This document shows positions 16,310 through 24,440 of a stretch of 64,000 nucleotides of DNA, in pieces. Under the pieces are notes generated by a model. It saw nothing but the letters and a program-made list of their open reading frames with translations. It searched no databases and was not told where the DNA came from. A program made the position numbers and the translations under genes. The stretch comes from an uncultured Prevotellaceae bacterium (GTDB taxonomy: Bacteria > Bacteroidota > Bacteroidia > Bacteroidales > Bacteroidaceae). The stretch spans positions 1-64,000 of the forward strand of contig ONCK01000011.1 of the NCBI GenBank assembly GCA_900316315.1. The letters are read 5' to 3'. Numbering within the stretch: the first letter of the stretch is position 1; each line of letters opens with the position of its first letter.

Positions 16310-18274
16310 CTAGTGCTTTGCCTTAAGACAAGCTTTGACGAAGTAGGTGATGAGAGCGAGGTAAGCGACCACGGAGACGACGCCACTCCAGGGGCTGGAA
16401 ACCCAGGTGTCATTGATTGGATTGAATCCGCAGAAGCGTAGTATAGCGCTCACGACGCCCATGAGTGCGCCACCGGCGATGAAGCCTGAGGCCATCAGTG
16501 TGCCAAGATTGCCGCGTGCCTTGTTGACTGCGTCATCGGAAGAGCGGTTCGTGACGAACCAATTGATGAGTCCTCCGACGAGTATAGGCAGGTTGAGGTC
16601 GAGGGGAATAAACATGCCGAGAGCAAAAGCGAGCGCAGAGACTCCGCAGAGGTCGAGTACGATGGCGATGACTGCACCGATGCCGTAGAGTAGCCATGGA
16701 GCGCCTTTACCGCTCATCAGCGGTTCAATCACGGCAGCCATAGCGTTGGCCTGAGGCGCGGCGAGCTGACCAGATGTAAAGCCGTAAGTCTTGTTGAGCA
16801 ACATGATGACGCCGCCGACTGTGGCTGCGCTCACGAGGGTGCCGAGAAACTTGAATGTCTCCTGCTTGCGAGGCGTAGCCCCCAGCCAGTAACCGATCTT
16901 GAGGTCTGTCACAAATGTGCCGGCGGTGCTCAGTGCAGTACAGATGACGCCGCCCATCAATAGGGCAGCGACCATGCCGCTTGTCCCCTTGAGGCCTATG
17001 GCTACCATGATGACAGATGCGAGTATAAGCGACATCAGCGTCATGCCACTTACGGGATTGGAGCCTACAATAGCTGTCGCATTGGCAGCGACGGTCGTGA
17101 AGAGAAATGCAATCACGGCAACAAGTATGATGGCCACGATGCTAAAGAGCAGATTGCCTTGCATGACGCCGAAGAGGAAGAAGAGGAAAATCAGAAACAG
17201 CGTGGCGACAGAGCCGATAGCGACTATTTTCATCGAGAGGTCACGCTGTGTGCGTAGGGCCATGTCATTGGACGTTCCCTTGCCCTTGAGCGCTTTGCCG
17301 GCGAGGTTGGCAGCTCCGGCAAGTATGTGGCGGCTCTTCCATATACTGATGATGCCCGCCATGGCGATGCCGCCGATACCGATACTCTTGGCGTACTTGA
17401 AGATATCATCCGGACTGGCTTGTGAAGCGACGAGGCTCGCGCCGTCAACTACCGTATTGGGGAAAAGGAAGGCAATGGCCGGTATGATGATCCACCATAC
17501 TACGGCGGAGCCGGCACAGATGATTGTGGCGTACTTGAGTCCTACGATGTATCCCATACCGAGTACTGCGGCGCCTGTATTGATCTTGAAGACCAGCTTG
17601 AGCTTGTCACTCAAGAGCTGCCCCCAGGCATAGACGCCGGTGGTAAAGGTATCTGTCCAGCTGCCAAAGGTGGCAATCACAAAGTCGTACAGACCTCCGA
17701 TGATGCCGGCGATGAGCAGTGGTTTGGCCTGCTCTCCGCCTCCTTCTCCAGAGATGAGCACCTGTGTCGAAGCCGTGGCCTCCGGGAAGGGATATTCTCC
17801 ATGCTTCTCCTTGACAAAATATTTGCGGAAGGGAATCATGAAGAGGATGCCCAGGAAGCCGCCGAAGAGGGAGGCTAAAAAGACTTTCATAAAGTCTACC
17901 GTTATCTCCGGATATTTGGCTTGTAGGATATAGAGGGCCGGCAGCGTAAAGATGGCGCCAGCTACTATCATGCCCGAGCAGGCTCCGATACTCTGGATGA
18001 TCACATTTTCTCCGAGGGTATTTTTGCGGTGTGTCGCGCTGGCCAGTCCTACGGCGATGATGGTGATGGGAATAGCTGCTTCAAATACCTGCCCGACCTT
18101 GAGTCCCAGAAAGGCGCAAGCCGCAGAGAAAATGATGGCCAAGATGATACCTAGTGTGACAGACCAAGCGGTCACCTCGCGGGGGCGCCGCTGCGGATCC
18201 ATGATAGGTTTGTACTCTTCGCCTTCCTTCAACGGGCGAAAGGCATTGTCAGGCAAATGGTCGGGATATTCCAT
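16310..18274 (-). CDS. OPT family oligopeptide/metal-chelate transporter
   Basis: A 654-residue inner-membrane protein with some 14-16 hydrophobic segments. The N-terminal cytoplasmic stretch contains EYKPIMDPQRRPREVTAWSV. The first membrane segment, with FSAACAFLGLKVGQVFEAAIPI, is diagnostic of the bacterial OPT group, as are FPEATASTQVLISGEGGGEQ and GSNPVSGMTLMSL. Family members import oligopeptides or metal chelates by proton coupling; the specific substrate is unknown. Length is normal. It is a stand-alone gene: the 3' side faces the large gap and the 5' side a 298-base gap before the GT11 gene. A TACCTTTG -7 box lies at 18315-18322 (minus) without a clear -33. Confidence 0.9.
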   Translation of the reverse strand: MEYPDHLPDNAFRPLKEGEEYKPIMDPQRRPREVTAWSVTLGIILAIIFSAACAFLGLKVGQVFEAAIPITIIAVGLASATHRKNTLGENVIIQSIGACSGMIVAGAIFTLPALYILQAKYPEITVDFMKVFLASLFGGFLGILFMIPFRKYFVKEKHGEYPFPEATASTQVLISGEGGGEQAKPLLIAGIIGGLYDFVIATFGSWTDTFTTGVYAWGQLLSDKLKLVFKINTGAAVLGMGYIVGLKYATIICAGSAVVWWIIIPAIAFLFPNTVVDGASLVASQASPDDIFKYAKSIGIGGIAMAGIISIWKSRHILAGAANLAGKALKGKGTSNDMALRTQRDLSMKIVAIGSVATLFLIFLFFLFGVMQGNLLFSIVAIILVAVIAFLFTTVAANATAIVGSNPVSGMTLMSLILASVIMVAIGLKGTSGMVAALLMGGVICTALSTAGTFVTDLKIGYWLGATPRKQETFKFLGTLVSAATVGGVIMLLNKTYGFTSGQLAAPQANAMAAVIEPLMSGKGAPWLLYGIGAVIAIVLDLCGVSALAFALGMFIPLDLNLPILVGGLINWFVTNRSSDDAVNKARGNLGTLMASGFIAGGALMGVVSAILRFCGFNPINDTWVSSPWSGVVSVVAYLALITYFVKACLKAKH

Positions 18275-18571
18275 ATCGTAATAGATGTTTTTTTGATTGA
18301 TGCTTAAAGGTATGCAAAGGTAGCGACTTCTCGCGACATTTGTCCGATTGAGTCGTACAAATCTGAGCGTATGAAGGAGGATTAGTCTTGAGGAAAAGCT
18401 CTTTCTCGTCTATGGGAGAGTATGTTTTTTTGCGAAAAGGGCTCTCCAACGGTTATCCCTTTCCTCTAGTCTGCTACAGTCGGATGTTGTGAAAAGGGCT
18501 CAAAGGCCTTGCCCCAGTCTTTTAGGAAGCGATATCAGACTGCTGCTGACGGTGTAAGGACAAGCCGTGGG

Positions 18572-19495
18572 TCAGTGTATTTTGATAAAGTCCTCTTGCA
18601 GAAGATATTGGTGCCAATCGGGATTGTTGAACCATCTGTCGGGCGAAATCACAATCTTGTTCTTCTCCCGCCCAAGGTACTGTGCCCACCACGAGAAGGT
18701 GGAGTTGCTGATGATGAAATGCTTGCAGCTGTACATCAGTCGCAGCGTCTCCCAGGCGGGATTGCCGACCGGCTCGTAAAGGCATGGCGCATCGGGATGC
18801 AGCGTGGCGCGGACCCAGGCGATATCGTCAGAGAAAAATACAAAGGTGGGTTTGCTTAGCCGTTCTTTCATCAGTTGGATAGCCTTCTGGTAATAGGCCT
18901 TATCGCATACATGGAAGTTCTTCTTCAGATTCTCCGAAAGGTAGTCGTCGCGGCGTATGTGTACACAGACCGATTGCGAGTGCAGGATTTGCTGCATTAG
19001 GACTTCGTTGCTCTTTATCACAGGTCGAACGGGAACAAACTCCTTGAGGAGTAGGGGACGGATGCCGCTGAAAAGGCTGGGATTGTCAAAGAGGCCAGAG
19101 AGGTAGATGTCCTTGTGAGTGAGGAAGTAGCTCCTTATCTCTTGGGGAAACTCTCTGATCGTATCGCAGGAGAGAAAGATACCTCGGCGGTTAAATATTT
19201 TCTCCAAAGCGTCGGTATCCTCTAGGTGGAGCAGGCGGTAGGCAGCGTAGGACAACTTCTGACTCATATTGCCGGCTCGCCAGAGCATCCCCAGATTGCT
19301 CGCCGTGAGATAAGGCAACACCTTGAAGTACTGCAATCCGTCCTCAAAGCCCTTCTCTCTCGGTCCATTGCAATGGACCAAGTAGAAGTTGAAGAGCAAC
19401 TTATCCCTCTCTCCTCTGACCGCTCTCAATTGCCGGGCAAAGGCGTACTGGAGCATCTGGTTGCCGAGACGGCCATTGTAAAATACGGCAATCAT
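18572..19495 (-). CDS. GT11 family glycosyltransferase, alpha-1,2-fucosyltransferase type
   Basis: A 307-residue protein when started at ATG 19495 (MIAVFYNGRLGNQMLQYAFAR); the longer open frame to 19630 adds 45 residues with no family match. GT11 signatures are GRLGNQM at the donor-site loop, VCVHIRRDDYLS (the HxRRxDY motif that binds GDP-fucose) and the C-terminal ISNSTFSWWAQYLG. It should transfer L-fucose from GDP-fucose to a galactose-like acceptor in a surface glycan, at the cytoplasmic face of the inner membrane. No other glycan-synthesis gene is adjacent; this is an isolated transferase. Confidence 0.9.
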   Translation of the reverse strand: MIAVFYNGRLGNQMLQYAFARQLRAVRGERDKLLFNFYLVHCNGPREKGFEDGLQYFKVLPYLTASNLGMLWRAGNMSQKLSYAAYRLLHLEDTDALEKIFNRRGIFLSCDTIREFPQEIRSYFLTHKDIYLSGLFDNPSLFSGIRPLLLKEFVPVRPVIKSNEVLMQQILHSQSVCVHIRRDDYLSENLKKNFHVCDKAYYQKAIQLMKERLSKPTFVFFSDDIAWVRATLHPDAPCLYEPVGNPAWETLRLMYSCKHFIISNSTFSWWAQYLGREKNKIVISPDRWFNNPDWHQYLLQEDFIKIH

Positions 19496-19879
19496 CTTTT
19501 TGTCGACGAGCTGTTTGTATTGATAGTCAATAGAATACGCTTGATTGAAGGTATGGCCGGAGTCCTGCGAGAAATGAACATTAAGATGCATCCGCAATGG
19601 CCTCTCCCAGAGGACTGGCTCCTTGACCATCGGGCTGGCAGACGCTGATCCGGGGAGAAAAAGGCATTCAGTCGAGATAGCTTGTCGTTCTTCCTCGATT
19701 TTATCGGAGACGGAGCATACCGCGACAATCCCATCATGTCTTTGACACCTTTTAGCAATAGAAGTCTAGCAAATCGTAGATCGGTTATCGACGTTGCCCC
19801 TCTCTTGCTTCAGGGTTTATGAAGGAGCAGAAATCCTGAGGAAACGGCAAATGCTCACCCATGCAATCGGTTTCTCGGA
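19496..19879. other. 384-base gap without a supported gene
   Basis: It lies upstream of the fucosyltransferase and downstream of the beta-barrel gene (both minus). Small frames here (for example 19492-19758) have arginine- and serine-rich shadow composition. I see no RNA gene or clear hairpin with a T run. Confidence 0.4.
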
Positions 19880-20491
19880 CTAGAAGAGGTAAGCTACTTC
19901 TACTTGGAAGCTGTTGGCCTTGAAGTCGCCTTGCTTGTCTGAGCCTGTCGTGATGCCCAGTGTTTTGGCGTATTTGGTCAGGGCGAAATTGTAGCCTACG
20001 CCGATCTCCAGATGGCTGAGTGCTTTGATTCCGGCGCCGATATTCCAATTTATATTGGCCGACTTCATCTTGTACTCACGCTGGGCGAACTGCCATGTGT
20101 TGTCTCCAATATAAAAGCCAAACTGGGGTCCCGTCTTGACATATACTGCCAAGGCGTCGAGACCAAACTGGTAGCGCAGATTGACTGGTATCTCGATAGA
20201 GCGATAGTGCTTGGTCTTTGCTGCGTCAGTGACATCCTGCTTCTGTCTGAGATCCTTTTGGGAATACTCTATTGCTGCTTCAATGCCCAGCCCGACAACG
20301 GGTACATTGATTTCTACTTTGGGACCGATATACCATCCTGCCCGATTGGAGGAGCTAATGTCAGGCATCTCGTTAAGGGATAGTTTGGAAAGATTGAGTC
20401 CGCCGGTGACGCCAAATTTAATCTGAGCACTGGCTGTGAGGGCGGTGAGGGCGAAGGCAAGCGTTAGCAAAGTAAGTCTGAATCTGTTCAT
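19880..20491 (-). CDS. Outer-membrane beta-barrel protein (PorT/OMP_b-brl_2 type)
   Basis: A 203-residue protein with a signal peptide (1-22, ending TASAQ) and a mature region that opens with IKFGVTGGLNLSKLS. This is the classic start of small eight-strand barrels in the Bacteroidota. Alternating strands follow (GWYIGPKVEINVPVVGLGIEAAIEYSQK, SIEIPVNLRYQF, AVYVKTGPQFGFYIGDN), and the last strand ends in aromatic LF, as needed for BAM insertion. The role is unknown. A TAAGTTTG -7 box is present on the minus strand at 20559-20566. It stands alone between two gaps. Confidence 0.85.
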   Translation of the reverse strand: MNRFRLTLLTLAFALTALTASAQIKFGVTGGLNLSKLSLNEMPDISSSNRAGWYIGPKVEINVPVVGLGIEAAIEYSQKDLRQKQDVTDAAKTKHYRSIEIPVNLRYQFGLDALAVYVKTGPQFGFYIGDNTWQFAQREYKMKSANINWNIGAGIKALSHLEIGVGYNFALTKYAKTLGITTGSDKQGDFKANSFQVEVAYLF

Positions 20492-20748
20492 AAGGAGACT
20501 GCGGGTTAAAGTAGATGAATGTATTTGTTATGGTGAATACGGATTCCGATATTTTCGGCAAACTTACGCAAAAAATCCCGTATTCCTCATTGTTTCAGCC
20601 AAAAATGTTGCAGCATGTGTCCCACCACCTGACCCTGGATAGGACAGAATGGTTGGTTGGGAGGGGAGGACGAGTCAAGCGGCAAGCTTTTCCTCCCATT
20701 GGGCTTATTTGATTAGAAGAGCCAAGGGCTGCCGGATGGGAATAAAAA

Positions 20749-21228
20749 TTATTTACCCCTATTCCTCAACTCATTTTTGTCAATGACGACATAGATGGTG
20801 TCAACGACGCGCCCCTGACGAGCGCCGGGCAGCCGCTTGGATACATTGGCAAAGTCCTTGTCGAGCACGGTGACACCGTCCACGAAATAGTCAGTCTCGC
20901 CGCGATTGGAGAAGACATTTTTGAGGCCCCAGACCTCATGGTACTTGATTTTGACCTTCCAGCCCTCTACCTGAGCCTGGTAAAGTAGCTTGATGAGCGG
21001 CCCCTGGTCATTGCGGTCATTGTCAAAGGAGAAGGAAAAGGGTTCGCCACTCGTATTCATGCCCGTCTGGGTCAAGTTGAGTCGGCCTTCCCACGAGTCC
21101 CAGATAACCCCTTTTTTGGTAAACTCAATCAGGTTGCCCACCTTCTCGCCATTGGAGTAGTTCTCCTTGCAGCTCATCAAGAATATGCAGCAAAATGCCG
21201 CGAGAATGGATAAAGTGAAACGTCTCAT
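20749..21228 (-). CDS. Lipoprotein of unknown function
   Basis: A 159-residue protein with a lipoprotein signal peptide; the lipobox LMSC places the lipidated Cys at residue 20. The mature part contains GNLIEFTKKGVIWDSWEGRLNLTQTGM and later VKIKYHEVW and VDTIYVV. I recall similar small lipoproteins in Bacteroidales as conserved hypotheticals but no function. A good promoter lies at 21255-21284, giving a 5' leader of only about 20 bases. Function not assigned. Confidence 0.8.
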   Translation of the reverse strand: MRRFTLSILAAFCCIFLMSCKENYSNGEKVGNLIEFTKKGVIWDSWEGRLNLTQTGMNTSGEPFSFSFDNDRNDQGPLIKLLYQAQVEGWKVKIKYHEVWGLKNVFSNRGETDYFVDGVTVLDKDFANVSKRLPGARQGRVVDTIYVVIDKNELRNRGK

Positions 21229-21611
21229 ATGAATATGTGAGATTAGAAAGGCCTCAAAAGTACGAAAAAGAATTGAGGAAACAAGTCGCGGACTGTTTTA
21301 TTTGGACTTTGTCGGGGGAGACTTGAGTGACACAGCGTGTAAGTTCTCCTCCTCCAGACTTCTCCTCTCTCCGACACAGTTCCTCTCTAGTAGGGATTAG
21401 AATGTCTGTCAATGCCCTAATAGCTGCGGATAACTCTGGCGATTCCTTGGCCACAGAAAAGAATGGAGACTCCTTTTACCCTCAGCTTGTGTCGGTGGGA
21501 AAAGAAATCCGCCATAAAATATGCGGAGACCGCTAGCAAAGTGATTTCCGCATGTGTGTAGTGTATGGTCAAGACGCTGGTTATCTTAAAATGACCATGA
21601 TGATGGGATGA
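21229..21611. other. 383-base gap between the lipoprotein and S4 genes
   Basis: It holds the lipoprotein promoter. A 66-residue frame (21254-21454, minus) overlaps the promoter and has no signal or motif, so I do not call it. Nothing else seen. Confidence 0.4.
21255..21284 (-). promoter_or_regulatory. Promoter of the lipoprotein gene
   Basis: On the minus strand: TTG (complement of 21282-21284), a 19-base spacer and TACTTTTG (complement of 21255-21262), a full TTG-N19-TAnnTTTG match. Confidence 0.6.
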
Positions 21612-22040
21612 TTATTCTTCATCATCCTCGTCGTCCTCTTCCCACGGGAAGGGATCGTCGACATAGGTGGGCGTGGTAAACTCATCCATCTTGCGGCGGT
21701 CACGCTTAGTCGGACGACCTGTACCACGGGCGCGGTCGACAAAACCGCTGATGCGGCTCATTTCAAGAAGCTCATACTGGTCGGGCCGGGTGATGTTTTC
21801 GAGTATCTCTGGCACGAGCTTCGCTCCCACGCGTTGCTGTATAGGCTGCTTGATACGAAAAGTATATGTGATGGGCGACTTACGCACATCTATCACGTCG
21901 CCGGCCTTCACGATGTGGCTGGGCTTCAGTCGGGTACCTTGTATGGTTACACGCCCATTCTTACAGGCGTCGGCGGCGAGAGTACGGGTCTTGTAGATTC
22001 GGGCGGCCCAAAGCCATTTGTCTATGCGTGCATCTGACAT
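21612..22040 (-). CDS. S4-domain RNA-binding protein (Hsp15/HslR type)
   Basis: A 142-residue protein. The S4 domain fills residues 1-60: MSDARIDKWLWAARIYKTRTLAADACKNGRVTIQG, with KAGDVIDV closing it. The basic centre GRPTKRDRRKMDEF and a strongly acidic tail (EEDDEDDEE) follow. Hsp15 binds free 50S subunits carrying nascent chains, so that translation can be recycled after stress. It is the third gene in a minus-strand run with rplY and pth, all dealing with peptidyl-tRNA or stalled ribosomes, which supports the assignment. A gap of 93 bases separates it from pth. Confidence 0.9.
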   Translation of the reverse strand: MSDARIDKWLWAARIYKTRTLAADACKNGRVTIQGTRLKPSHIVKAGDVIDVRKSPITYTFRIKQPIQQRVGAKLVPEILENITRPDQYELLEMSRISGFVDRARGTGRPTKRDRRKMDEFTTPTYVDDPFPWEEDDEDDEE

Positions 22041-22133
22041 ATCTGGTAGGTATAGGTGGGAGATATAGTATTTGATAGGATTGTCAAAGCCTGTGGCAAC
22101 TCCGTTATCTCGGGGCGAAGAATGTAGGCGAGA

Positions 22134-22697
22134 CTATTTGTTATTGTACTGATTCATGGTGTACTGTACGCCAGCCAGACAGAAGCTGACAATCATATCG
22201 TCGGCTTGCTTGATACGCTGCTCGAGGAGTTCGCTCTCCTTTTCAGGAAAGCGCCCTAATACGTAGTCGGCTTCAGCGCCACGGGGAAAATCATGACCAA
22301 TGCCAAAACGAAGGCGGGCGTACTGGTTGGTCCCCAGGCAGCTTGTGATGCTACGCAGACCATTGTGCCCACCCTCGCTGCCGGAAGGCTTCATGCGCAG
22401 AGCGCCGAGGGGTAGGGCTACGTCATCGTTGACGACGAGGAGATGGTCAAGCTCTATCTTTTTCTTTTGCATCCAGTAGCGTACGGCGTTGCCGCTGAGA
22501 TTCATGTATGTGGAAGGTTTAAGCAGGATAAGAGTCTGTCCCTTGACCTTGAGCTCTCCGACAAATCCGTAGCGCTTGTCTTCAAAACCAATATTGGACG
22601 CCTTAGCAAGGGCGTCCAATATCATAAATCCTATGTTGTGGCGGGTATGATCGTATTCGTCACCGATGTTACCCAGTCCTGCAATCAGGTAGTTCAT
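22134..22697 (-). CDS. pth: Peptidyl-tRNA hydrolase
   Basis: A 187-residue protein that hydrolyses the ester bond of drop-off peptidyl-tRNA. Family residues are visible: GLGNIGDEYDHTRHNIGFM contains the catalytic His (about 21), KPSTYMNLSG the substrate-binding Asn, VVNDDVALPLG the catalytic Asp, and GSEGGHNGLRSI the GGHNGL motif. Length is typical. It lies 30 bases downstream of rplY on the same strand, an arrangement (ctc/rplY-pth) common in bacteria. Confidence 0.97.
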   Translation of the reverse strand: MNYLIAGLGNIGDEYDHTRHNIGFMILDALAKASNIGFEDKRYGFVGELKVKGQTLILLKPSTYMNLSGNAVRYWMQKKKIELDHLLVVNDDVALPLGALRMKPSGSEGGHNGLRSITSCLGTNQYARLRFGIGHDFPRGAEADYVLGRFPEKESELLEQRIKQADDMIVSFCLAGVQYTMNQYNNK

Positions 22698-22727
22698 CTA
22701 TTCATTAGTAGAGATAGCGTACTCGAC

Positions 22728-23375
22728 CTACTTGGACTCCTCAGCGGGAGCAGCTTCAGCAGCAGGAGCCTCGCCCTCTGCAGCGCCTTCCTCGGTAGTG
22801 CTAGCGTCAACAGCACGAGTGGTGCGGACACCGCATATGAGAGAGTCTGGACGGCTTAGCAACTCTACGTTGTCAAACTTGAGATCACCAACCTTGAGGC
22901 TCTTACCAATCTCAAGATCTGTTACATCAATTGTTAATCTCTCAGGTATCTGTTCAGCCAAAGCCTTGACGGGCAGGTAGCGTACACTGGTATACAGCAC
23001 GCCACCGGCACGTACACCCTTGGCATGTCCTTCAAACTTGACAGGCACGTTCATTCTGATAGGCTGGCCAGGAGTTACCTGGTAGAAGTCTACGTGGAGC
23101 ACATTGTCCTTGACGGGATGGAATTGTATCTCGCGCATTACGGCCTGGCACTTCTCACCGTCGATATCGATATTGACCAAGTAAATATCAGGAGTGTAGA
23201 TAAGCTTGCGGATGTCGTTGAATGCAACTTCAAAGTCTGTTGCAATAGTCTTGCCTTCGGCATCTTTTTTACTGCCATAGATGACGCACGGAATGTTGCC
23301 GTTCTTTCTAGCCAAGCGGCTAGCTTTCTTACCGATCTCGGTACGCTTGGTACCTTTCAGGTTAAATTCTTTCAT
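22728..23375 (-). CDS. rplY: 50S ribosomal protein L25/general stress protein Ctc
   Basis: A 215-residue long-form L25 (CTC type). The N-terminal 5S rRNA-binding domain occupies about residues 1-90 (FNLKGTKRTEIGKKASRLARKNGNIPCVIYG) and is followed by the TL5-like C-terminal domain (QPIRMNVPVKFEGHAKGVRAGGVL). An Ala/Glu-rich low-complexity tail follows. It binds 5S rRNA in the large subunit. The promoter at 23470-23500 gives a leader of about 88 bases. It is the first gene of the rplY-pth-S4 run. Confidence 0.96.
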   Translation of the reverse strand: MKEFNLKGTKRTEIGKKASRLARKNGNIPCVIYGSKKDAEGKTIATDFEVAFNDIRKLIYTPDIYLVNIDIDGEKCQAVMREIQFHPVKDNVLHVDFYQVTPGQPIRMNVPVKFEGHAKGVRAGGVLYTSVRYLPVKALAEQIPERLTIDVTDLEIGKSLKVGDLKFDNVELLSRPDSLICGVRTTRAVDASTTEEGAAEGEAPAAEAAPAEESK

Positions 23376-23469
23376 GATTCTTTTTGTTTGTGTTACTCTA
23401 AATTAAGTGTTGCTCAATTCACCATCACACGAATGTATAGCATCCTCTGTGGGGGCTTATTTGCGGGCG

Positions 23470-23500
23470 CAAAGTTACGATATTTATCCCAAGTAGCCAA
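23470..23500 (-). promoter_or_regulatory. Promoter of rplY-pth
   Basis: On the minus strand: TTG (complement of 23498-23500), spacer 20, TAACTTTG (complement of 23470-23477). The start would be near 23463. Confidence 0.65.
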
Positions 23501-23660
23501 TATCTGCTTCAAAATCTTTGTCCTAATCAAGGCGATAAATTTATTTTCATGTACCTTTGCATAGTGGACAAGCGCGGAATTTAATCCGCAGTCTGCAATT
23601 GTATGGACAGCGTCGGATGCCGGACGCTACAGTCTTGAGACACGAAATATTAATATACAA

Positions 23661-24188
23661 ATGGACAATTCAGTATTACAAGCTATTCATACACGCCGTA
23701 GTATCCGTCATTACGACAGTCGCCAGGTTAAAGACGAGGAGCTTCAGACGGTGCTCGAAGCCGGGACCTGGGCTCCTTCAGGCATGGGCTATCAGTCGCC
23801 ATATATTGTCGCTGTGCAAAATTCTGATATCATAGCACGCCTTGTCAATCTGAATAAGCGCTTTTATCAGGGTACTGGCAATCCCTATTACGATGCGCCT
23901 ACCATTATATTGGTCTTCGGCCCCAAGCGTGAGTCATGGCGCAATACGGTGCAGGATGCTAGTCTCGTGTTGGGTACGATGATGCTTGCTGCACACTCCA
24001 TAGGCCTTGGTACATGCTGGATCAATAGGGAGATAGAGATGTTTGAGATGCCAGAAGGTCGCGAGTTGATGCACGAGTTTGGCCTTTCCGATGACTTGAT
24101 GGGAATCGGCGCGCTCTCCATAGGCTATCCTTTGAGGGAAGGGCGCGTCAAATCGCGCAAAGCCGACTATTTCAGAGTCATCAAGTAG
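23661..24188 (+). CDS. Nitroreductase-family flavoprotein
   Basis: A 175-residue protein of the NfsB/FMN reductase fold: HTRRSIRHYDSRQVKDEEL at the N terminus binds the FMN phosphate, GTWAPSGMGYQSPY forms the flavin edge, and the central LGTCWINRE with a C-terminal GYP block complete the family pattern. Such enzymes reduce nitro groups, quinones or flavins with NAD(P)H; the physiological substrate is unknown. The start is ATG 23661. TACCTTTG at 23552-23559 may be the -7 box. It is divergent from rplY. Confidence 0.9.
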   Translation: MDNSVLQAIHTRRSIRHYDSRQVKDEELQTVLEAGTWAPSGMGYQSPYIVAVQNSDIIARLVNLNKRFYQGTGNPYYDAPTIILVFGPKRESWRNTVQDASLVLGTMMLAAHSIGLGTCWINREIEMFEMPEGRELMHEFGLSDDLMGIGALSIGYPLREGRVKSRKADYFRVIK

Positions 24189-24383
24189 ACATAAGCTACC
24201 CAGTGCCGGCCTTTGGATAATAAAGCTAGGGGAGCAGGATAGATTTATCCCAGTTATATTGCACGAGACAAGGGCATGTGGCTCACAGCATAAACGTTGG
24301 CCAGATGCCAAGATGCGTTATACGCCCTTGTGGATAGGGTATGAATGGGGCATGTCGGCTTATTCCAAAATCTTGCTGAAAAC

Positions 24384-24416
24384 CTTGGGCGATTGTAAGG
24401 AATGCCGTATTTTTGT
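24384..24416 (+). promoter_or_regulatory. Probable promoter of the cytidylyltransferase-licD pair
   Basis: CTTG at 24384-24387, spacer of 21, TATTTTTG at 24409-24416. A second -7-like box, TAATTTTG, lies at 24424-24431 right before the start codon but lacks a partner. Confidence 0.4.
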
Positions 24417-24440
24417 GCAAACTTAATTTTGCTATAGCGT